A stretch of 20,222 nt of DNA from AB-629-J13 sp964518835 (GTDB lineage: Bacteria > Fidelibacterota > Marinisomatia > Marinisomatales > AB-629-J13): positions 1 through 20,222 of the forward strand of contig CAZFKU010000024.1 of the NCBI GenBank assembly GCA_964518835.1, read 5' to 3'. A program made the translations under genes and the position numbers. The notes beneath the pieces were generated by a model. The model was not told the origin of the DNA. It worked only from the letters and a program-made list of their open reading frames with translations, and did not search any database. Shown here in pieces: positions 7,900-14,802 of this stretch. The stretch's first letter is position 1, and each line of letters opens with the position of its first letter.

Positions 7900-9054
7900 T
7901 TATTCATTTAAACATCTGGATATGACAAGTTCCTGAATTTCTGATGTTCCCTCATAAATCTGGGTAATTTTTGCATCCCGCATAAGCCGTTCTACTCCAT
8001 ATTCCTGCATGTATCCATAACCGCCGTAGATCTGTACACAATCCCGGGATGCATCCACTGCTAATTGAGATGCAAACAATTTGGCCATGGCAGCTTCTTT
8101 CACATAATTCTGTTTGGAATCCTTGATTTTTGCTGCTTTCCAGATGAGTAACCTGGCTGCCTCCAGGCGGGTTGCCATTTGAGCCAGTTTGCTTTTAATT
8201 GCTCCAAAACTGTTCAGGGTTTTTCCAAATTGTTTTCTTTCTTTTGCATAGGAAATACTTTTTTCCAATGAAGCCCGGGCAATTCCCAATGCCTGGGTTG
8301 CAATCCCGATTCGACCTCCATTCAAGGTTTTCATTGCGATGTGAAATCCTTCTCCTTCTTCATGAATTCTATTTTCAACCGGTATTTTACAATTTTCAAA
8401 ATATAACTCACAGGTGTCTGATCCTCGGATACCAAGTTTGTCCTCTTTTTTTCCGGTTGAAAATCCCGGCAATCCCTTTTCAACAATAAAAGCTGAAATG
8501 CCCTTATGTCCAACATCTTTTTCTGTTACTGCAAAAACAATAACCATATCGGAAGAAATTCCATTGGTCACCCAATTTTTTGTCCCGTTTAATATATAAG
8601 AATCTCCATTTCGTTCTGCTCTGGTTTTCATATTACTGGCATCCGAACCGGACTGTGGTTCACTTAAACTGAATGCACCCAGCCATTCTCCTGATGCTAA
8701 TTTAGTCAAATATTTTTCTCTTTGATTATCTGTACACCAATCCATAAAAATCTGGCAAACCAGTGAGTTATTAACAGACATGATGACTCCGGCAGATGCA
8801 TCCACACAGCAAATTTCTTCCATGGCTAACACATAACTCAAAGTGTCCATACCGGCACCGTTCCATTTTTCAGGCACCATCATGCCCATAAATCCCAATT
8901 TTCCCATTTCTTTTATTTCCTGGATTGGGGTAATTGATTTTTCATCCCGTTCAATCACTCCCGGCTCAAGATGGACTTCGGCGAATTCCCTGGCAGTTTT
9001 TTGAACTAATTCCTGCTCCTCAGTGAGATTGAAATTCAAATCAATCGTACTCAT
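7900..9054 (-). CDS. short/branched-chain acyl-CoA dehydrogenase (FAD)
   Basis: The protein has 384 residues, the standard length for soluble acyl-CoA dehydrogenases. These FAD enzymes introduce the 2,3-double bond into acyl-CoA and pass electrons to ETF. The FAD/substrate motif AFSLSEPQSGSDASNMKT, the middle WVTNG strand and the C-terminal QIYGGYGYMQEYGVERLMRD are present. The catalytic base is E368 in IYEGTSEIQ, the position used by short-chain (butyryl-CoA type) enzymes rather than the isovaleryl-CoA type. Its start overlaps the end of the upstream dehydrogenase by 14 bases, with AAAGGA just before the ATG. No ETF genes are in the window. The exact chain length preference cannot be set from sequence alone. 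Confidence 0.93.
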   Translation of the reverse strand: MSTIDLNFNLTEEQELVQKTAREFAEVHLEPGVIERDEKSITPIQEIKEMGKLGFMGMMVPEKWNGAGMDTLSYVLAMEEICCVDASAGVIMSVNNSLVCQIFMDWCTDNQREKYLTKLASGEWLGAFSLSEPQSGSDASNMKTRAERNGDSYILNGTKNWVTNGISSDMVIVFAVTEKDVGHKGISAFIVEKGLPGFSTGKKEDKLGIRGSDTCELYFENCKIPVENRIHEEGEGFHIAMKTLNGGRIGIATQALGIARASLEKSISYAKERKQFGKTLNSFGAIKSKLAQMATRLEAARLLIWKAAKIKDSKQNYVKEAAMAKLFASQLAVDASRDCVQIYGGYGYMQEYGVERLMRDAKITQIYEGTSEIQELVISRCLNE

Positions 9055-9886
9055 AAAATCCTTTTCCGGTTTTCCTGCCTAAACATCCGGAGGCTACCAT
9101 TCGCCGCAATAAAGGACAGGGACGGTATTTGTCATCTCCCAAATCACGGTGAAGCACCTCTAAAATTGACAAGCATACATCCAATCCGATCAAATCCGCT
9201 AATTCAAGGGGACCCATGGGATGGGCCATTCCCAATTTCATCACTTCATCAATGGCTTCTTTTTCTGCCACACCCTCCATCAGACAAAATACCGCTTCAT
9301 TTAACATGGGTGCCAGAATTCGGTTGGAAACAAACCCGGGATAATCATTGCACAACACAGCTTTTTTACCCATTGTTTCCGCAAGGGATATGACCTGTTC
9401 GGTCACATCATCTTTTGTTAAGTGTCCCCGAATCACTTCCACCAGTTTCATAACCGGTACAGGATTCATAAAATGCATCCCGATGACCTGTTCCGGTTTG
9501 GATGTTTGTGATGCAATTTCCGTGATGGAAATGGATGAGGTATTGGTTGCTAAAATTGTGTTTTCACTGCAATATTTATCCAATTCCCTAAATATTTCCC
9601 CCTTAATATTTCGATCCTCAGAGGCAGCTTCTATCACAATATCAACTGATTTCAAGTCTGTTAATCTGGTTGTACAGGAAACATTCTCTAAAGTATTTTT
9701 TTTATCGGATTCTGAGATTTTTCCTTTTTTTATTTGACGATCTAAATTCTTTTCTATCGATAATTTTCCTTTAGATACTAAATCTTTATTTATGTCCATC
9801 AAAATAACAGAATATTTTGAAAGGGAAGCAATATGAGCAATCCCGTTACCCATTGTTCCGGCACCTACCACTCCTATGTTTTTCAT
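9041..9886 (-). CDS. 3-hydroxybutyryl-CoA dehydrogenase
   Basis: The 281-residue NAD(P)-dependent enzyme interconverts acetoacetyl-CoA and 3-hydroxybutyryl-CoA (or longer homologues). The Rossmann motif GAGTMG is at 8-13. S117, H138 (MHFMNP) and N141 form the expected active site. The C-terminal dimerisation domain has the family signature DYPGFVSNRILAPMLNEA and ends TGKGFYEYD. It is a single-function protein without a fused enoyl-CoA hydratase domain. It overlaps the thiolase by 4 bases and the acyl-CoA dehydrogenase by 14, and has an AGAGG ribosome binding site. The order thiolase, this enzyme, acyl-CoA dehydrogenase follows the butanoyl-CoA pathway minus the hydratase step. The gene could be named hbd or paaH-like; I leave the symbol open. 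Confidence 0.93.
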   Translation of the reverse strand: MKNIGVVGAGTMGNGIAHIASLSKYSVILMDINKDLVSKGKLSIEKNLDRQIKKGKISESDKKNTLENVSCTTRLTDLKSVDIVIEAASEDRNIKGEIFRELDKYCSENTILATNTSSISITEIASQTSKPEQVIGMHFMNPVPVMKLVEVIRGHLTKDDVTEQVISLAETMGKKAVLCNDYPGFVSNRILAPMLNEAVFCLMEGVAEKEAIDEVMKLGMAHPMGPLELADLIGLDVCLSILEVLHRDLGDDKYRPCPLLRRMVASGCLGRKTGKGFYEYD

Positions 9887-11067
9887 GGTATCCTCTCTAT
9901 GATAAGTGCAGATGCTTCACCTCCACCAATACACAGTGTTGCGAGTCCAAAGCGACCATTTACTCTTTCTAGACTGTGAATTAACGTGACCAAAATTCGA
10001 GCCCCGGAAGCACCAATGGGATGTCCTATTGCAATTGCTCCACCGCACACATTCACTTTTTCCGCATCAAGATCAAACTCATCAATGGCAGCCATGGCAA
10101 CCGGGGCAAAAGCTTCATTAATTTCCCATAAATCAATGTCATCCTTATTCAACCCGGCATTGGAAAGAACTTTGGATATTGCTTTTATGGGAGCTGTAGT
10201 GAACCACTCCGGATCATGGGCGGCAGAAGCCTGCGCCATCATCTTCGCTTTTGGCTGAACTCCATTCGCCTTTGTGAAGTTTGATGAAGCACATAAAACC
10301 GCCGCTGCTCCATCATTAATTTTAGAAGCATTCGCTGCAGTTATTGTACCATCTTTTTCAAATGCAGGTCTTAATATTTTCATCTTATCAAAATTTGCTT
10401 TTTGCGGTTCTTCATCCTGATCAATAATCAGCGGATCCCCTTTTCTTTGAGGGACAGACACCGGAACAATCTCTCGTGAAAACCACCCTGATTTATGGGC
10501 ATTTATCGCTCTGGTGTAAGATTGCTCTGCAAATTGGTCCTGTTTTTCTCTGGAAATTCCATCTTTTTCCGCCAGCATTTCAGCGCAATTGCCCATGTGT
10601 TTATCGTTGTAAGCATCCCACAAACCGTCAGTAATCATGCTGTCAATCAGTTTGCCATGCCCCAAACGATAACCTCCCCTTGCTTTGGGTAAAAGATAGG
10701 GTGCTGATGACATGTTTTCCATTCCGCCGGCAATGATGACTTGTGCATCGTTTGATTGAATCGCCTGCATACCCAACATGGTAGCTTTCAGTCCTGAACC
10801 GCACATTTTATTTATGGTGGTACATTCTACTGAATTTGGCAATTGTGCATACAAAGCTGATTGCCTTGCAGGAGCTTGACCTAATCCCGCAGACAAAACA
10901 TTCCCCATGATCACTTCATCAATCTGGGTCTCTTCAATCCCGGAACTCCCGATCAATTCTCTGATAACAACCGCACCAAGTTCAGGAGCTGGAACAGAGG
11001 ATAATCCTCCATTAAACGATCCCACAGGAGTTCTTTTCCCTTCGATTATATACACTTCGTTGTTCAT
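9883..11067 (-). CDS. acetyl-CoA acetyltransferase (thiolase)
   Basis: The 394-residue thiolase either condenses two acetyl-CoA to acetoacetyl-CoA or cleaves 3-ketoacyl-CoA. The nucleophilic cysteine is C89 in NKMCGSGLKA. NEAFAPVAMAA, H349 in GGAIAIGHPIGASGAR and C379 in LCIGGGEASAL complete the catalytic set. The sequence is most like the AtoB/PhaA acetoacetyl-CoA group. It is the first gene of the leftward operon. The ATG at 11067 has no clear Shine-Dalgarno, but a TATAAT box lies 26 bases upstream, giving a short A/T-rich leader. Confidence 0.93.
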   Translation of the reverse strand: MNNEVYIIEGKRTPVGSFNGGLSSVPAPELGAVVIRELIGSSGIEETQIDEVIMGNVLSAGLGQAPARQSALYAQLPNSVECTTINKMCGSGLKATMLGMQAIQSNDAQVIIAGGMENMSSAPYLLPKARGGYRLGHGKLIDSMITDGLWDAYNDKHMGNCAEMLAEKDGISREKQDQFAEQSYTRAINAHKSGWFSREIVPVSVPQRKGDPLIIDQDEEPQKANFDKMKILRPAFEKDGTITAANASKINDGAAAVLCASSNFTKANGVQPKAKMMAQASAAHDPEWFTTAPIKAISKVLSNAGLNKDDIDLWEINEAFAPVAMAAIDEFDLDAEKVNVCGGAIAIGHPIGASGARILVTLIHSLERVNGRFGLATLCIGGGEASALIIERIP

Positions 11068-11093
11068 ATGACTAAAAAATATTATTGGTTTCC

Positions 11094-11099
11094 ATTATA
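11094..11099 (-). promoter_or_regulatory. candidate -10 box for the thiolase-to-tRNA operon
   Basis: Read leftwards this is a perfect TATAAT placed so that transcription would start about 20 bases before the thiolase ATG. No good -35 is seen at 16-18 bases distance. In this A/T-rich gap such a box could arise by chance, so the call rests mainly on position. Confidence 0.3.
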
Positions 11100-11445
11100 G
11101 ATTAAATCCCCTCGTAATTTTAAGAATCAAACAATTTCTTTTAAAGAAAGCTATTCTCATTTAATTTATGTAAAAGATCATTTTAATAACGTACAAATTT
11201 ATTTCAAAATCAGAAGGAAATACACATCAACATGATTTTTATGGATAATCGGCAGGAAAACACCAATAATCAACCTTAAAATTACCTATAATAACTTCTT
11301 TTTACATAAACTTTTGACAATTCATAATTATAGAAATTACACCTTTCCTTGAGCTATTTAGTTTATTTTTATAATCAATATTTTGGGAATGACTGATGGT
11401 CAATACTCACTTTCTTGTAAAATAGTTGATTAAAAGGTAATATGA

Positions 11446-11473
11446 AAAAGGGACAAAATAAATTGCCCCTTTT
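11446..11473 (-). terminator. terminator of the 104-residue gene, usable from both sides
   Basis: A 10-base-pair stem, AAAAGGGGCA with TGTCCCTTTT on the minus strand (one G-T pair), encloses an 8-base A/T loop. The arms themselves supply T runs on both strands. It begins 17 bases after the stop codon of the small leftward gene. Confidence 0.75.
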
Positions 11474-11490
11474 GTGTTAATGACCGAAAA

Positions 11491-11805
11491 CTACTTTTTT
11501 GTTTTGAAATACGGAAGAAGTGTTTCCTCTGTTTCATCAAGTGTATCCTGGCAATTCTGCCTTATCCAGGATACATCGTTATCATCCATATCAATTTCGC
11601 CTTCTTTTAATTTAGTGTCTGGTGAGTGACCTAAATATCGCAATGTTTCATCATGGTGATAATCTCTAACATATAATTGAGAGAGCATGATGGTTAATTC
11701 CATTTTAACTTCGTTTAGACAGTATTTTAAGTCATCGTAGAGGCGTGCCACTTCTTCCATTTCTTCAAAACACAATTTTAATAATCTGCTCCTGTCCTCG
11801 GTCAT
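11491..11805 (-). CDS. small acidic helical protein of unknown function
   Basis: I do not recognise this 104-residue protein. It is strongly acidic, rich in Glu and Asp, and probably mostly helical. A first helix runs about 1-35 (LLKLCFEEMEEVARLYDDLK), followed by a second with YVRDYHHDETLRYL. A polar linker (KLKEGEIDMDDND) leads to a third helix with WIRQNCQDTLDETEE. Cysteines are at 12, 29 and 85, without a metal-site pattern. There is no signal peptide or membrane segment. It has its own good terminator. Directly upstream lies a 7-base-pair hairpin and a 9-codon mini-ORF whose TGA overlaps the start ATG, so expression may be controlled or coupled at translation. It is 173 bases downstream of the Rieske gene, so a link to that cassette is possible but unproven. 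Reality as a gene is supported by the clean frame, coupling and terminator. Confidence 0.6.
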   Translation of the reverse strand: MTEDRSRLLKLCFEEMEEVARLYDDLKYCLNEVKMELTIMLSQLYVRDYHHDETLRYLGHSPDTKLKEGEIDMDDNDVSWIRQNCQDTLDETEETLLPYFKTKK

Positions 11806-11870
11806 ACAATGATGATAGTGTTTTTCATTGTGTTTGGACCCTTTTTGTGTTTGATGATGGCGGCGAATGT

Positions 11871-11923
11871 AATACTTCTTTACAAAACTTGCTAAACTTT
11901 TGTTCCAAAATAAAGAAAGTATT
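11871..11923 (+). repeat. imperfect long inverted repeat followed by a T run
   Basis: AATACTTCTTTA and TAAAGAAAGTATT pair with one bulged base. Inside, CAAAA (11883-11887) and TTTTG (11898-11902) form a second stem. Seven T follow (11922-11928) on the + strand, so it resembles a terminator facing right, opposite to the flanking genes. It lies between the Rieske gene and the 104-residue gene. Confidence 0.4.
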
Positions 11924-11978
11924 TTTTTGACTGTTTACAAAATTCTCAATCTATTGTAGTCAAGAGTAACATAATCGC

Positions 11979-13097
11979 CTAATATTTATTGATTTGATTC
12001 AGGTAATATTTATCAAAAGCCGCCAATAAACTTTCCTGTCCTGAATAAGGTGCAGGAGAATATTTTGATGATTGGATTCCCAATTGAGAAAGTTCTGAAA
12101 TTTTCCAGTCCTGGTTGTTGGTCATATCCCAGAAATCCACCGCATCTTTCGTATTAAACTTCCCGGATTCCACTACATCTTTCTCAAAAAGCCATGAACA
12201 GGTAACTTTGCATTTATCTAAACTAATGGGTACTACAGTATGGTACATGATATATTCCGGGTGGAGACTCAAAAGCATATTTGGGAAAATAGAATAATAA
12301 TAGACTCGGTTTAAGTCTCCATCTTTAACACCATCTAAAGGGAGACAGCATAATTCACCACTGGATGTGATGCTGCCTTTATCCTCATTGAAATCCATAT
12401 AACCCCCAAGAATTGGACCCTCATAAAAATCATTACGTCCTCCTAAATAATGATGTATTTTTGCTAATTCAGGATGCAATATGGGACAGTGATAACACTC
12501 ACAATAGTTTTGGATGACCAGTTTCCAATTTCCGTTCACCATGTATTCCTTTTTTTCTGCAATCAACAATTCAGAAATACCCCATGGATTTAATCGCTCT
12601 GTTAGTGGTTCGAAAGTGGAGTCAAAATTTATTGGTTTATCTTCAAGATTTATAAAAATGAATCCCTCCCATTCTTTTAAAGCGACTGGATGTAGGGGAT
12701 ATTCATCTTTTTTAAATCCAGTGACTGCGTCCATGTTGGGAACACCAATTAAATTTCCTTTCAAGTCATAAGTCCACCCATGATAACCGCACTGGATGGA
12801 TTTTGAAAATTTGCCCTCCATTTTTTCACAAATTCGGGTGCCACGATGACGACAAACATTGTAAAATCCCTTCAATTCACCTTCACTATCCCGCAGAATG
12901 ATCACACTTTCTATTCCAATATTCAGAATAATGTATCTTCCTTTTTCAGAAATTTGAGCAGACCGACCAACGCATAACCAGTTTTTGAAAAATATCTTTT
13001 CATACTCCAATTCCAAAGTTTTTGGGTCAATGTAATATTCACGGGATAAAGTATGAGCACCCTGTCTAAGAGTTTCAGCTGTCTTTTTGAAAGTCAT
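11979..13097 (-). CDS. Rieske non-heme iron oxygenase, alpha subunit, quaternary-amine demethylase-like
   Basis: The 372-residue protein has both halves of a Rieske oxygenase alpha subunit. The 2Fe-2S ligands are C82 and H84 (CRHRG) and C103 and H106 (CGYH). The mononuclear iron ligands are H203 and H208 in ECYHCPILHPE, with D330 (NNQDWKISE) as the carboxylate. The bridging position three residues before the first histidine is E200, where ring-hydroxylating dioxygenases usually have Asp. Carnitine monooxygenase CntA and related choline/betaine oxygenases also have Glu. This points to attack on a methylated or quaternary amine rather than an aromatic ring. No reductase or ferredoxin partner is in the window. 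It is the last gene of the leftward cassette, 136 bases after the second FAD enzyme. The likely ribosome binding site (AAAGGGG) is folded into a hairpin. The substrate is not known. Confidence 0.85.
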   Translation of the reverse strand: MTFKKTAETLRQGAHTLSREYYIDPKTLELEYEKIFFKNWLCVGRSAQISEKGRYIILNIGIESVIILRDSEGELKGFYNVCRHRGTRICEKMEGKFSKSIQCGYHGWTYDLKGNLIGVPNMDAVTGFKKDEYPLHPVALKEWEGFIFINLEDKPINFDSTFEPLTERLNPWGISELLIAEKKEYMVNGNWKLVIQNYCECYHCPILHPELAKIHHYLGGRNDFYEGPILGGYMDFNEDKGSITSSGELCCLPLDGVKDGDLNRVYYYSIFPNMLLSLHPEYIMYHTVVPISLDKCKVTCSWLFEKDVVESGKFNTKDAVDFWDMTNNQDWKISELSQLGIQSSKYSPAPYSGQESLLAAFDKYYLNQINKY

Positions 13098-13104
13098 TAT
13101 TCTG

Positions 13105-13147
13105 ACCCCTTTGTGTTTCCCCTTTTACATGGGAAATAATTAGGGGT
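13105..13147 (-). promoter_or_regulatory. nested hairpin hiding the Rieske gene ribosome binding site
   Basis: On the minus strand, ACCCCT, a 5-base spacer, TTTCCC, a 9-base loop, GGGAAA, a 5-base spacer and AGGGGT form two stacked 6-base-pair stems with a symmetrical internal loop. The final AGGGGT is part of AAAGGGGTC, the only Shine-Dalgarno-like sequence before the ATG at 13097. Folding would therefore limit translation. It could be a thermosensor, a ligand-responsive leader or a protein site; the sequence does not say which. Confidence 0.5.
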
Positions 13148-13227
13148 TTTGTGAGAATACCAAAAATGTTCTCCCTTGTCAGAGGGGAGAATTAAAGTGG
13201 GGTAAAGAAAATTGATACTCACAAAAC
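13146..13227. repeat. 82-base palindromic element (MITE/REP-like) between the FAD oxidoreductase and Rieske genes
   Basis: Ten-base terminal inverted repeats (GTTTTGTGAG at 13146-13155, CTCACAAAAC at 13218-13227) are exact. Nested inside, TTCTCCC (13169-13175) and GGGAGAA (13185-13191) form a second exact palindrome. The element starts 6 bases after the stop codon of the upstream gene. Its G-rich tail AAAGTGGGGT beside a small palindrome resembles dispersed intergenic repeats seen in many bacteria. Whether it is repeated in this genome cannot be seen from one window. Confidence 0.5.
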
Positions 13228-13233
13228 TCATCG

Positions 13234-14802
13234 TTATTTTTTTAAAATTTCTCTGGCTGCATTAAATCCGTTTGCACCATGGAGCTCACCACCGGGATGG
13301 GTTCCGGGTCCGCAAAGGAACAAATTTTCTATGGGTGTTTTGTATTGTGCCAAATTCATGGAAGGTCTCATGAAAAAGAATTGATCCAATGTCATCTCTC
13401 CGTGATTCAAGTTCCCATCCGTTAGTCCCAATTTTTCTTCCAAATCTACGGGAGAAAAGACCACAGATTCTTCAATTAAAGATGGAAATCCTGGGACATA
13501 ATTTTCCAAAACCCGACCTACGTTATTTTTTAATTTTTCCTTCAGACCTGCACTCCATTTTTGACTCCGTAAATGATAGGGTGCAAATTGAACGGTAGCA
13601 GATAAAACATGTTTTCTATTTGGTGCAAATTCAGAATTAATGACGGACGGAAACGAAAACTCTACAAAAGGTTTTTCAGAGATTGTACCATATTTTGAAG
13701 CATCGAATGCTCTTTCCAAATAGGAAATTGATGGGGCAATGCTGAAAATCGTTCCCATGTTGTTTTTTGCTACCCCATCGATTTCTGGTAATTCATTTAA
13801 TGCAAAATGAATTCTGGCTGTACTTCCCCGGTATTTTATGTTTCTTAATCGTGTATGGAATCGGGGAGATAGTTTTTCAGCACCCATAAGATTAATAAAT
13901 GTGTTGTTGGGGTCTAATCCGGATACGATTTGATCTGCTTGAATTGTTTCTCCACTTTCCAATGTTACACCCTTGCAAATTCCATTTTCAACATTTATGG
14001 ATTTAATCTTTGAGTTTGTTCTAATTTCAACATTGGCAGATTCAGCAGATAATTTTACAGCTTTGGCTAATTCTCCCGTCCCGCCTTTTATGAATTGACC
14101 ATTATGAACCACACCATTTGCATGAATATGCTGATGCAGGAAATTTAATCCAGTGGCTGCAGAAAAGGGTCCCTGTGTGATATGACGAATACCAGCAGAA
14201 GATAAGGATCCACGAAGCAACTCGGATTCAAACCATTCATCCATGAGTTCCACCATCATCATGGGAATAACTCTCACCAAATCTATGGCACCCTTCGTCC
14301 CCTGTTTAATAAATGGGGGTAAAATTGACCGGAATGAAAAGGCTTCCATTAATCCCACGTCAGGAAGTTTAGGGGGAGTTAATTCATACAACTTTTCTAA
14401 AAAGTGATTTATATTTTTAATACGATCGGTAAATTTTTTCCATGACTGACCATCTTTTACTGAATGAACAGAAATAGATTCAGCTGTTTTTTTAACATCC
14501 CGATTAAATAAAATATGCTTGCCATTTGTATCCAATGCAATCCGCACCAATTCCGGCGATTCAAGTTTCAGTCCAAAAGTTGAAAGATTCAGTTTATTCA
14601 TCACTCTGGGATCGATCCAGTTAATATAATCGTTCACTAAATTGCATTTGTATTCGGGAATTAATTCTTCAGTGGATGCTATTCCGCCAACCTTTTCACG
14701 TGATTCCAAAAGTAAAACCTGTTTGCCGGATTGACCAAGAATTGCTGCAGTGACTAAACTGTTCACTCCCCCGCCAATTACGATAACTTCAAAATGATCC
14801 AT
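13234..14802 (-). CDS. FAD-dependent oxidoreductase, PYROXD2/phytoene-desaturase-like (second of a tandem pair)
   Basis: The 522-residue flavoprotein belongs to the amine-oxidase/phytoene-desaturase fold. The N-terminal dinucleotide motif reads IVIGGGVNSL (residues 7-16). The last glycine of GxGxxG is replaced by S15, whereas its neighbour keeps it. E and GG of VLLLESREKVGG follow. The C-terminal FAD motif LCGPGTHPGGELHGANGFNA is intact. It is clearly related to the upstream gene throughout, from N-terminal motif to GTHPGG, so the pair arose by duplication. I chose the ATG at 14802 because it shares one base with the upstream TAA (TAATG coupling) and follows GAGAG; a TTG two codons earlier is less likely. 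Known family names such as phytoene dehydrogenase are misleading here: no carotenoid genes are nearby. Inferred role: oxidation of an intermediate made in this cassette. Confidence 0.85.
   Translation of the reverse strand: MDHFEVIVIGGGVNSLVTAAILGQSGKQVLLLESREKVGGIASTEELIPEYKCNLVNDYINWIDPRVMNKLNLSTFGLKLESPELVRIALDTNGKHILFNRDVKKTAESISVHSVKDGQSWKKFTDRIKNINHFLEKLYELTPPKLPDVGLMEAFSFRSILPPFIKQGTKGAIDLVRVIPMMMVELMDEWFESELLRGSLSSAGIRHITQGPFSAATGLNFLHQHIHANGVVHNGQFIKGGTGELAKAVKLSAESANVEIRTNSKIKSINVENGICKGVTLESGETIQADQIVSGLDPNNTFINLMGAEKLSPRFHTRLRNIKYRGSTARIHFALNELPEIDGVAKNNMGTIFSIAPSISYLERAFDASKYGTISEKPFVEFSFPSVINSEFAPNRKHVLSATVQFAPYHLRSQKWSAGLKEKLKNNVGRVLENYVPGFPSLIEESVVFSPVDLEEKLGLTDGNLNHGEMTLDQFFFMRPSMNLAQYKTPIENLFLCGPGTHPGGELHGANGFNAAREILKK

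Larger units (their letters stand above)
11068..11490. other. 423-base A/T-rich gap without a protein gene
   Basis: No credible coding sequence is present on either strand; only mini-ORFs of about 15 codons or fewer occur. It holds the candidate -10 box of the thiolase operon at the left end and a bidirectional terminator at 11446-11473. On the + strand there is a promoter-like pair, TTTACA (11301-11306) and CATAAT (11323-11328), 16 bases apart, which would make a transcript of about 140 bases ending at that terminator. Function unknown. Confidence 0.6.

Noticed and set aside
11314..11319. Perfect TTGACA on the + strand
   Set aside because: No acceptable -10 lies 15-19 bases downstream; only the neighbouring TTTACA/CATAAT pair has proper spacing.
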